Shown here piece after piece: positions 6,982-13,048 of a stretch of 15,818 bases of DNA. The translations under genes were made by a program, and so were the position numbers. This DNA is from UBA4744 sp035282865 (GTDB lineage Bacteria; Actinomycetota; Acidimicrobiia; Spongiisociales; UBA4744). Each line of letters starts with the position of its first letter. Position 1 is the first letter of the stretch. The notes beneath the pieces were generated by a model, which saw nothing but the letters and a program-made list of their open reading frames with translations, did not search any database and was not told the DNA's origin. Where the stretch lies: positions 1-15,818 of the forward strand of contig DATEVB010000072.1 of assembly GCA_035282865.1 (NCBI GenBank), read 5' to 3'.

Positions 6982-6991
6982 AGTGTATCGT
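6982..6991. promoter_or_regulatory. Overlapping divergent -10 boxes between the peptidase gene and sodN
   Basis: AGTGTATCGT holds TATCGT on the plus strand (6986-6991, toward sodN) and TACACT on the minus strand (6987-6982, toward the peptidase). The overlap would make the two promoters mutually exclusive at one site. No good -35 box is visible for either, which could mean activator dependence or that these are not the real promoters. Confidence 0.35.
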
Positions 6992-7012
6992 CGTGAGAGG
7001 AAGCACCCGTCC

Positions 7013-7018
7013 AGGAGG
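7013..7018 (+). promoter_or_regulatory. Ribosome binding site of sodN
   Basis: AGGAGG with a 7-nt gap to ATG at 7026 is the strongest ribosome site in the window. It fixes the start at 7026 rather than the in-frame ATG at 6993. Confidence 0.75.
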
Positions 7019-7025
7019 TACATTC

Positions 7026-7442
7026 ATGGGTCTCTTCAAACCGTCCCGCCTTGCGTATGCCCATTGCGATCTCTTTTGTGGCGTCTACGACCCCGCGCAG
7101 GCGATGATCGAGGCGAAGTCGGTCCTCAACGCATGCACCAAGTACGCCGCGTCCGAGGATCCGGTGTTTCGGGATCGATGCATTCTGGTCAAGGAAGAAC
7201 GCGCCGAACTCGTCAAGCATCACCTGTCGGTGCTGTGGACCGATTTCTTCAAGCCCCACCACTTGGAGACGTTTGCCGGGCTGCACGATCTGTTCTGGAG
7301 GGCGCTCAAGCAGGCCGGTGATGCCAAGAAGTCGATGGACCCCGCTGTGGCGGAGAAGCTCGTGCAGTTGATAGGCGAGGTGGCGGAGATCTTCTGGCAG
7401 ACCGAGGAATCCAAGGCAGCCGGGGTCTACCCGCCCGCTTGA
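7026..7442 (+). CDS. sodN: Nickel superoxide dismutase with a variant nickel hook
   Basis: NiSOD converts superoxide to O2 and H2O2 in the cytoplasm, with nickel bound by the N-terminal hook of the processed protein. The 138-residue precursor has a 12-residue leader ending AYA, then HCDLFCGVYDPAQA. Cleavage before His13 would leave a 126-residue mature enzyme. His1, Cys2, Cys6, Asp3 and Tyr9 are present. The hook is normally HCxxPCxxY; here position 5 is Phe (codon TTT). Further on, EERAELVKHHLSVLWTDFFKP aligns with the Streptomyces enzyme as I recall it, with Arg47 and Glu49 kept but Phe at the Tyr62 position. Cys25 and Cys40 are extra. The C-terminus is slightly longer, ending GVYPPA. The start is ATG at 7026, with AGGAGG 7 nt upstream. 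The probable processing peptidase is divergent. Confidence 0.92.
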   Translation: MGLFKPSRLAYAHCDLFCGVYDPAQAMIEAKSVLNACTKYAASEDPVFRDRCILVKEERAELVKHHLSVLWTDFFKPHHLETFAGLHDLFWRALKQAGDAKKSMDPAVAEKLVQLIGEVAEIFWQTEESKAAGVYPPA

Positions 7443-7494
7443 TCCCACTTCATACCTCCCACCTCAAACTTCCAAACGGCCAGCTCAGCGAGCC

Positions 7495-8238
7495 CTAGGC
7501 CAGATCCCGTTTGCGGAGCGCCCAGGTGGTGACGGCCAGCGACACCAGCGCCACCACGGCCATCTTGATGAGCGCGGCCCAGACTCCGGGCTCGAGGCTG
7601 CCGAGCGCCTCTGCCGCGCTGATATCCGGGGCGAGGTCGACGTACGCAGACAGGGCGATGTGGTTCAGTGAGGTGGGTGCCAGGGTGCCGACGGCGTTGG
7701 CGAAGCTGGATTCCCACAGGAAGAGGTAAATCAATCCGATGACGGTGGCACGTCGGGTGAGCAGACCAATCGGCACGAAAACGGTTCCGTATCCGATGGC
7801 CACAACGAGCGAACCAACCGCCGGCCCTGCTCCGATGTCCCAGGCGCCGGTGGCGAAACCGGCGACCAACCAGGCGAGCCCCACGCCCACGACGGCGACG
7901 GCCAGGGTGGCCACCACCGAGGCAATGGTGGTTGAAAGGGCAATGGCCCATCTGGGAATTGGCTTGAGGGCGAGGAACGACATGGTATGTGAACGGCGTT
8001 CGTCCCCGAGCGCTCCAGTGGCGTTGACGATGGCGATCACCGGCAGAGCGACGGCCAGCAGGATCCCGTAGGTCGTGTCGTGATACAGAGCGGCCAGCCG
8101 TTCCGGTCCCCGGTCGCCGGTCGAGGCCACCAGAACCACCAGGGCCGGTACCGATGCGAACAGGACGAGTCCGATGATCCGCTTTCGCGTTATCAGGCGG
8201 CGCATGGTGACGCTGATGATGGCGAGTTGGGCGTTCAT
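7495..8238 (-). CDS. ABC-2 type exporter permease, second pair
   Basis: This 247-residue integral membrane protein has about six hydrophobic segments: near residues 20-38, 58-75, 98-128, 140-165, a short one around 165-180 (TVIGLIYLFLWE), and 218-238. Between the first segments lies GALGDERRSHTMSFLALKPIPRWAI, the conserved cytoplasmic 'E+R..gt..ll...P..R' region of ABC-2 permeases that lies near the ATPase. It begins with ATGA, a 4-nt overlap with the end of the ATPase gene upstream, and so should form a transporter with it. It is the last gene of the four-gene run and converges on sodN with 52 bp between the stop codons, where no convincing terminator was seen. The substrate is unknown. Confidence 0.8.
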   Translation of the reverse strand: MNAQLAIISVTMRRLITRKRIIGLVLFASVPALVVLVASTGDRGPERLAALYHDTTYGILLAVALPVIAIVNATGALGDERRSHTMSFLALKPIPRWAIALSTTIASVVATLAVAVVGVGLAWLVAGFATGAWDIGAGPAVGSLVVAIGYGTVFVPIGLLTRRATVIGLIYLFLWESSFANAVGTLAPTSLNHIALSAYVDLAPDISAAEALGSLEPGVWAALIKMAVVALVSLAVTTWALRKRDLA

Positions 8239-9170
8239 CGACCCTCCACCAGGTAGCGGAAGACGCTTTCCAATGATTCATCCTCCGGGTCGACCCGGGT
8301 GATTCGGACGTCGAGGCCCTTCGCCAGGCCGGGGAGGGCCCGTCCCAATTGTTCGGCGTCCAGCGCGCGCACATGGAGCGACCCTTCTTCGACGGTGATT
8401 CCTCCCACCCAGTCTCGTTCGACCAGGGCCGCAGCCATGCGGCGGGGTTGATCGCAATCGATCCGGATCTGCAGCGGGATGTCGGACATGGCCTTACGGA
8501 GGGCAGGAACTGTGCCTGAGGCGGCGAGGCGCCCGTCCACCATGGCGATGACTCGATCCGCCATGCGTTCTACCTCATGGAGAACGTGCGACGACACGAT
8601 CACCGTTCGGCCCTGCCGTCCCATGTCGACGAAGATCCTCGTCAGGTGGGCTCGTTGGATCGGGTCGGTGCCGTTGAGGGGCTCATCGAGGATGACCACT
8701 TCAGGGTCGTGGACCAGAGCCGCAGCAACCTTGGCCCGCTGCCGCATGCCTTTGCTGAACCCGGCCAGTTGGCGTTCCGCAACCTCGGTCAGGTCGACCA
8801 GCGCCAGGGCCCGTCGGGCTGCCGCGCCGGGATCGGGGAGCTTCTGCAGGCGGGCGTTATGGGTGACGAATTCAGCCGCCGAGAGGAATCCGTACACGTT
8901 CTCGTCTTCGGGAACCAGAGCGATCCGGCTATATACCGACGGATCGGAACGGGGATCGGAACCGAATACCGAAACGGCTCCCTCGGAAGGGCGGATGAGC
9001 CCGGTCAAGATTCGTAGCAGGGTGGTCTTGCCCGCCCCATTTGGTCCCAGGAGGCCGGTTACGCCGGCACCGAACTCGGCGGTGATTTCTGAGACGGCCA
9101 CCTTCTGTCCGAACCACCGCGACACGCCTTGCAAGGTCACGGTCGGCGAGGTGGCGGTGGCAACCGTCAC
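8235..9170 (-). CDS. ABC transporter ATP-binding protein, second pair
   Basis: This 311-residue protein has the standard exporter ATPase order: Walker A GPNGAGKT (42-49), the ENVYGF region after the Q-loop position, signature FSKGMRQR (in place of LSGGQ), Walker B VVILDEP followed by LNGTDP (usually LNGLDP), and the H-loop SSHVLHE. After residue ~220 comes a C-terminal domain typical of ABC-2 exporter ATPases. The start is GTG at 9170, which overlaps the preceding permease stop by 4 nt (GTGA). A longer frame to 9248 exists but would lie inside that permease. Its own stop overlaps the next permease start by 4 nt (ATGA). It hydrolyses ATP to drive export by the adjacent permease or permeases; cargo unknown. 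Confidence 0.87.
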   Translation of the reverse strand: MTVATATSPTVTLQGVSRWFGQKVAVSEITAEFGAGVTGLLGPNGAGKTTLLRILTGLIRPSEGAVSVFGSDPRSDPSVYSRIALVPEDENVYGFLSAAEFVTHNARLQKLPDPGAAARRALALVDLTEVAERQLAGFSKGMRQRAKVAAALVHDPEVVILDEPLNGTDPIQRAHLTRIFVDMGRQGRTVIVSSHVLHEVERMADRVIAMVDGRLAASGTVPALRKAMSDIPLQIRIDCDQPRRMAAALVERDWVGGITVEEGSLHVRALDAEQLGRALPGLAKGLDVRITRVDPEDESLESVFRYLVEGR

Positions 9171-10072
9171 GACAGGTTCCGATACCGGTTCCAGGCGAAC
9201 GCCACCGCCATGGCGGCCACTACCACGATCGTCACCAATGCGACCCACGGCTCAAAACCGGCCCCGGTCATCGGGTAACCGCTCGTCGATGCTCCGAAGA
9301 TCCAATCCCGGACCAGGTGGGGATGCGATTCGAAGGCCAAAAGGGCTCCGTACTTCGACCCGGCGAAGTTCGAGAACTCGACGATGAACTCGGAGAGGGG
9401 GTTGAGCATGATCATCACCCCGAGGAAAATGCCGGCTGCAAAACCCACCCGGGGGATGAGGGTGGCGATGATCAGGGCGATCGAGGCGTGCCCGACGAAG
9501 TAGACAAGGGAGGTGGCCGGCACCTGCCACAGCACATCGAGGTTGTCGACCATGAATGTGGTGAATCCGTCCGGGGAGAACACGCCCAACAGCAGGTGGA
9601 AGATCGTCTGGGGAATGAGGTAAAAGCCGAGGATCAGGATGCCAAGCGACATGCCCTTGGCCGCCAGATAGTCGATGGTCCGGAGCGGTCGGGAGAGGTA
9701 AACGGCCAGCACGCCCTGTTCCCGATCCGGGACCAGCAGTTCGGGTGTCGCAAACGCCACAAAGAGGAGAGCGATGCGGGAGATGAATTCGAAGTATTCC
9801 CGGTGGTGAGGCAACTCATCGGCGACCAGATCGGTGACCCCGACTCGATTGGCCGCGTAGTGGAGGGCCGAGAGGACCGCCACGGAGACGAGGGCCATGG
9901 TGATCAGTGTCCAGGGCAGGATCTTCCTGCGCCCCTTGCGTCGGAGGCCGAGGACTCGGCGCAATCCGTCTCGTACCACCGCTCCCATGGCGCCCCGCCT
10001 CCCCTTGCGAGTGCCATCGAAGTGGCGGTAGCCGCGGTCGACGATGACCGCTTCGGCGGGACGGTCAACCAC
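9167..10072 (-). CDS. ABC-2 type exporter permease, first pair
   Basis: This 301-residue membrane protein has a basic N-terminal region (about residues 1-50, rich in Arg and Lys: KGRRGAMG, LRRKGRRK), then six probable membrane segments: around 55-72, 100-118, 143-165, 185-210, 215-235 and 278-296. The cytoplasmic stretch VPDREQGVLAVYLSRPLRTIDYLAAK is the ABC-2 permease signature region. The start is GTG at 10072, 8 nt inside the upstream ATPase gene, with GAGGA just ahead. An in-frame start at 10147 would lie deeper in the ATPase gene and is less likely. It ends in a GTGA overlap with the next ATPase. Together the four overlapping genes look like one translational unit. Confidence 0.8.
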   Translation of the reverse strand: MVDRPAEAVIVDRGYRHFDGTRKGRRGAMGAVVRDGLRRVLGLRRKGRRKILPWTLITMALVSVAVLSALHYAANRVGVTDLVADELPHHREYFEFISRIALLFVAFATPELLVPDREQGVLAVYLSRPLRTIDYLAAKGMSLGILILGFYLIPQTIFHLLLGVFSPDGFTTFMVDNLDVLWQVPATSLVYFVGHASIALIIATLIPRVGFAAGIFLGVMIMLNPLSEFIVEFSNFAGSKYGALLAFESHPHLVRDWIFGASTSGYPMTGAGFEPWVALVTIVVVAAMAVAFAWNRYRNLS

Positions 10073-10982
10073 GGCGGTCCTCTTCCTCTGCTTGCCGGAT
10101 GAACGCCTCCTCGAGAGTGATGGCACTCTGCGAGAGCCGCCGGACACCGAGGTTGGTGGCTACCAGCGCATCGCGGACCAGTGTGAACGCGTCTTCGCCG
10201 GCGGTTCGTACCTCCAGCATGGCTCCGGCGACGGTCACGGTCGCTCCCCGTTCGGTCATCCAGCGGGCGGCAAGATCTGGGTCGCCCAGAACCTCGACGG
10301 TCAGGCTCTCGGCGATTCCCAGGTCCCCGATGGGTCCTGAGCGGATCACCCGTCCGCCGTCCAGCATCACCACCCAGTCGCAGGTCTGTTCGATGTCGGA
10401 GAGGATGTGGGAGGAGAAGACGACGCTGATGCCGAAGTCGCCCAACCGCCGGATCAGATCGAGCATGTGGTCGCGGCCCTCAGGATCGAGCCCGGAAGCC
10501 GGCTCGTCCAGGAAAGCAACCCGGGGGTCGTGGACGATCGCCTGGGCCAGCTTGACTCGTTGGAACATGCCGGTTGAGAAGTCCCCCAGATAGCGGAATC
10601 GTTCTTCGTGGAGGCCAACCAGAAAGAGGATTTCCGACGAGCGGCGCCTCGCCGCGTCGGTCGGCAATCCGGCCAACTCGGCGGCGTAGCCGACGAAGTC
10701 TGCGGCAGTTTGATCGAGCGGCAGGCAGTTGCCCTCCGGCATGTAACCGACCAGGGACCGTATGTCGAGTGACTCCCTGGACACCGGCATCCCCAGGACC
10801 TCCATCTGTCCGAAGGCCGGTCGCAGCATGCCCAGGAGATTGCGGATGAGGGTGGTCTTGCCGGCTCCGTTTGCCCCGACCAGCCCGATTCTGCCACCGG
10901 GGACATCGAGGGTCACGTCATCGAGGGCCTTGACGTCGCCGTAGCTGTGGGTGAGGTTCCTGGTGGAGAACAGGGGTGTCAC
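10065..10982 (-). CDS. ABC transporter ATP-binding protein, first pair
   Basis: This 305-residue ATPase has Walker A GANGAGKT (36-43), YMPEGNCLPLD in the Q-loop region with no clear Gln, signature FSTGMFQR (LSGGQ replaced), Walker B VAFLDEPASGLDPEG, and the H-loop SSHILSD. The C-terminal ~90 residues form an accessory domain, as in ABC-2 exporter ATPases. The start is GTG at 10982. No ribosome site is visible, but TAGTTT lies 7 nt upstream, so the transcript may begin at the start codon. It is 23 bp from the end of the small PGPGW gene on the same strand and overlaps the next permease by 8 nt. It powers export of an unknown substrate. Confidence 0.87.
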   Translation of the reverse strand: MTPLFSTRNLTHSYGDVKALDDVTLDVPGGRIGLVGANGAGKTTLIRNLLGMLRPAFGQMEVLGMPVSRESLDIRSLVGYMPEGNCLPLDQTAADFVGYAAELAGLPTDAARRRSSEILFLVGLHEERFRYLGDFSTGMFQRVKLAQAIVHDPRVAFLDEPASGLDPEGRDHMLDLIRRLGDFGISVVFSSHILSDIEQTCDWVVMLDGGRVIRSGPIGDLGIAESLTVEVLGDPDLAARWMTERGATVTVAGAMLEVRTAGEDAFTLVRDALVATNLGVRRLSQSAITLEEAFIRQAEEEDRRG

Positions 10983-10989
10983 CCGGCTG

Positions 10990-10995
10990 AAACTA
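10990..10995 (-). promoter_or_regulatory. Candidate -10 box for the four-gene ABC run
   Basis: TAGTTT on the minus strand ends 7 nt before the GTG at 10982, the geometry of a leaderless start. No credible -35 box was found at 16-18 nt, so this rests on the -10 and on the absence of a ribosome site. Confidence 0.35.
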
Positions 10996-11005
10996 GCGCA
11001 GTCGC

Positions 11006-11239
11006 CTAAGCGGCGAGGTCATCGGTGTGATCGCGCCGTCGGGTAACGATCGTGGCTCGTTTGCGGGCGCCTTCAGTGAGGCGCTTCGCCCACACGTATT
11101 CCGTGCTCAGCAGGGCCAGGCCGGAGATGATCAACAACCAGCCGGGCAGGAACGGCACTACCAGCCCAACAACGCCGACCAGCAGCAGCGCAACGCCCGG
11201 GATCCCGATGAGAAGTTTCCTGAATGGTGTGATGTTCAC
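11006..11239 (-). CDS. Small PGPGW-family membrane protein
   Basis: This 77-residue protein has two hydrophobic segments forming a hairpin (about residues 8-26 and 31-48). Between and after them are VPFLPGWLLIISGLALL and STEYVWAKRL, the hallmark of the PGPGW family of putative actinobacterial membrane proteins. The C-terminus is basic, then acidic (ARKRATIVTRRRDHTDD), and presumably cytoplasmic. The function is unknown. The start is GTG at 11239, where the protein family begins, preceded closely by AAGGAG with a short 3-nt gap. Longer in-frame versions would lie inside metG and lack family similarity. It sits 40 bp after metG and 23 bp before the ABC run, all on one strand, so it may be co-transcribed with either. 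Confidence 0.75.
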   Translation of the reverse strand: MNITPFRKLLIGIPGVALLLVGVVGLVVPFLPGWLLIISGLALLSTEYVWAKRLTEGARKRATIVTRRRDHTDDLAA

Positions 11240-11279
11240 TCGCTCCTTTGACGCAGCACAGTATGCAACGGTTACCGAG

Positions 11280-12929
11280 CTATTCGAGTTCCGCCATCTC
11301 GATCTTGGCGAACAGAGGATCGGGCGTTGGGAGCGACGTTCCGGGTTGCAGCTCGGTCCGTTCCCACCCGCCATCCTCGAGCGCTCCCATTTGGCCGAGC
11401 AGGGCGTGTACCCGGGCACTCGTGAAGGGGAGGAAGGGAGAGAATCCGGTCTTCAGCCCGTTGATGGCGCTGAGTGCAACGTACAAGGTGGTGGCGGTCC
11501 GCTCGGCATCGGTGGCGGCGGTCTTCCACGGCGCCTTCTGGTTGAGATAGACATTGACCTCCTGAGCGCCGTCCATGAGCGTGCGCAGCGCCGCCCGCAG
11601 TTCGACCGCCTCGATCTGGCTGCCGGCTTCGGCGAGGACCGTATCTACCCGGGCGAGCAGGGTGCTGTCGTCGGGGTCGAGCGTACCGGGAGTGGGGACC
11701 GCTCCGCCGGCAGACTGGGCCGTCATCGATAGCACCCGGTTGACCAGATTCCCCCAGGTTGCGACCAGTTCTTCGTTGACCCTTCGAACGATTTCGGTGT
11801 CTGAGAGGTCCGTGTCGTTGTGTTCGGGCAGGACCGAAGCGATGGCGTACCGCAGGGCATCCGGCTCGAAGTGCTCGAGATACCACTCGAGGGAGCGGCC
11901 GACGCCTCTGGACTTGGACGCTTTCGAGCCTCCGAACGTGACGTACTGATTACCTGCGACGTTGGTCGGAAGGTTGAGCCCACCGTGGCCCATCAACAGG
12001 GCCGGCCAATAGACGGCATGGAACGGGATGTTGTCCTTGCCGATGAAGTAGTAGGACTCGGCTTCCGGGTTGATCCACCAGTCCTTCCAGGCTTCCGGGG
12101 TCCCCTGCAGCTGCGCCCACTCCTGGGGGGCGGAGAAGTAGCCCATTACGGCTTCCCACCAGACGTAGATCGACTTCCCGGAGCCCAGATCGTCGACCGG
12201 GATCGAGATGCCCCAGTCCAGGTCGCGGGTGAAGGCGCGGTCGTTCAACCCGTTCTTGACCATGCCGATGGCGAAGTTCACGACATGGGGGCGCCACTCC
12301 TGGTGCGAGCCAAGCCAGTCGAGGAGGGGGCCTTGAAAGGCACTCAGCTTCCAGTAGTAGTGCTCCGTTTGGCGCTCGACCGGGGTCGTGCCGGACAGTT
12401 TCGATCGTGGGTCGATCAGTTCGTGTGGATCTAGGGTGCGCCCACAGTTGTCGCACTGGTCCCCCCGGGCGTCTGCGTACCCGCAGTGTGGGCAGCTGCC
12501 CCCAACATACCGGTCGGGGAGGAACCGCTGCGCCTCCTGGTCGTAGAACTGGCTGGTGGTGCGGCGGTACAGGTAACCGTTCTCGAGGAGTTTCAGGAAG
12601 AACTCTCGAGCGACCCGCTTGTGGTTGTCCGTGCCCGTTGTGGTGAAGAGATCGAAGGTGATACCGAGCCGTTGCCAGTAGTCGAGGAACCTCGGGTGGT
12701 AGCGGTCGACGATCTCCTGCGGAGAGACGCCTTCGGCGTCGGCCTTCACGGTGATTGGTGTGCCGTGCACGTCGCTGCCCGATACCATCAGGACCTTGTT
12801 ACCCGCCATGCGGTGATAGCGGGCGAAGATGTCCGGTGGTAAGTAAGCGCCGGCTATGTGACCGAGGTGCAGCGACCCGGTGGCATACGGCCAGGCGACG
12901 GCCACCAGGATGTGGCGGGATGCGCTCAT
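11280..12929 (-). CDS. metG: Methionyl-tRNA synthetase
   Basis: MetRS charges tRNA-Met with methionine in the cytoplasm and is essential. The 549-residue protein has AWPYATGSLHLGH with the HIGH motif at 21-24 and a single zinc knuckle with Cys146, Cys149, Cys159 and Cys162 (CPHCG ... CDNCG). It also has SIYVWWEAVMGYFSA, FIGKDNIPFHAVYWPALL, the KMSKS-type loop KASKS at 336-340, and DALRYAIASVLPEHNDTDLS leading into the helical anticodon-binding domain. It ends without the C-terminal tRNA-binding (Trbp111-like) domain that some MetRS carry. The start is ATG at 12929, directly before the catalytic domain. TACGCT lies 8 nt upstream and no close ribosome site is present, so the mRNA may be leaderless. 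Divergent from the NatA-like gene. Confidence 0.96.
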   Translation of the reverse strand: MSASRHILVAVAWPYATGSLHLGHIAGAYLPPDIFARYHRMAGNKVLMVSGSDVHGTPITVKADAEGVSPQEIVDRYHPRFLDYWQRLGITFDLFTTTGTDNHKRVAREFFLKLLENGYLYRRTTSQFYDQEAQRFLPDRYVGGSCPHCGYADARGDQCDNCGRTLDPHELIDPRSKLSGTTPVERQTEHYYWKLSAFQGPLLDWLGSHQEWRPHVVNFAIGMVKNGLNDRAFTRDLDWGISIPVDDLGSGKSIYVWWEAVMGYFSAPQEWAQLQGTPEAWKDWWINPEAESYYFIGKDNIPFHAVYWPALLMGHGGLNLPTNVAGNQYVTFGGSKASKSRGVGRSLEWYLEHFEPDALRYAIASVLPEHNDTDLSDTEIVRRVNEELVATWGNLVNRVLSMTAQSAGGAVPTPGTLDPDDSTLLARVDTVLAEAGSQIEAVELRAALRTLMDGAQEVNVYLNQKAPWKTAATDAERTATTLYVALSAINGLKTGFSPFLPFTSARVHALLGQMGALEDGGWERTELQPGTSLPTPDPLFAKIEMAELE

Positions 12930-12937
12930 GGGCGGTG

Positions 12938-12943
12938 AGCGTA
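12938..12943 (-). promoter_or_regulatory. Candidate metG -10 box, leaderless geometry
   Basis: TACGCT on the minus strand lies 8 nt before the metG ATG. The nearest ribosome-like sequence, AAGGGAG, is farther upstream and would not be in the transcript. No clear -35 was found. Confidence 0.4.
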
Positions 12944-12972
12944 CCAGCTCCCTTGGCGAGCCAGTCTCGAGT

Positions 12973-12996
12973 TTGGGACGGCCGGAGTTGGGACGG
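12973..12996. repeat. 9-bp direct repeat in the metG-natA divergent gap
   Basis: TTGGGACGG occurs at 12973-12981 and 12988-12996, 15 bp apart, followed by a looser TTGGCGATGG at 12997-13006. It lies in the 119-bp gap between the divergent starts, where regulator sites would be expected. The repeats could be operator half-sites or chance in GC-rich DNA. Confidence 0.35.
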
Positions 12997-13048
12997 TTGG
13001 CGATGGAAATCAGTTAGCCTCTGCCCGGTTGAACCCAAAGGCGCCGAG

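Noticed and set aside
6455..7039. Longer start for the S26 peptidase at 7039
   Set aside because: It would overlap the sodN start and ribosome site, and the added N-terminal residues resemble no peptidase leader. GTG 6952 has GGGAG at a suitable distance directly before the membrane segment.
7443..7494. Terminator between sodN and the facing permease
   Set aside because: Only a 4-bp GCTC/GAGC pairing was seen, with no T-tract on either strand.
8479..9387. 302-codon open frame on the plus strand
   Set aside because: It is antisense to the second ABC ATPase and part of its neighbouring permease, has no domain, and is Arg/Ser/Thr-rich low-complexity sequence.
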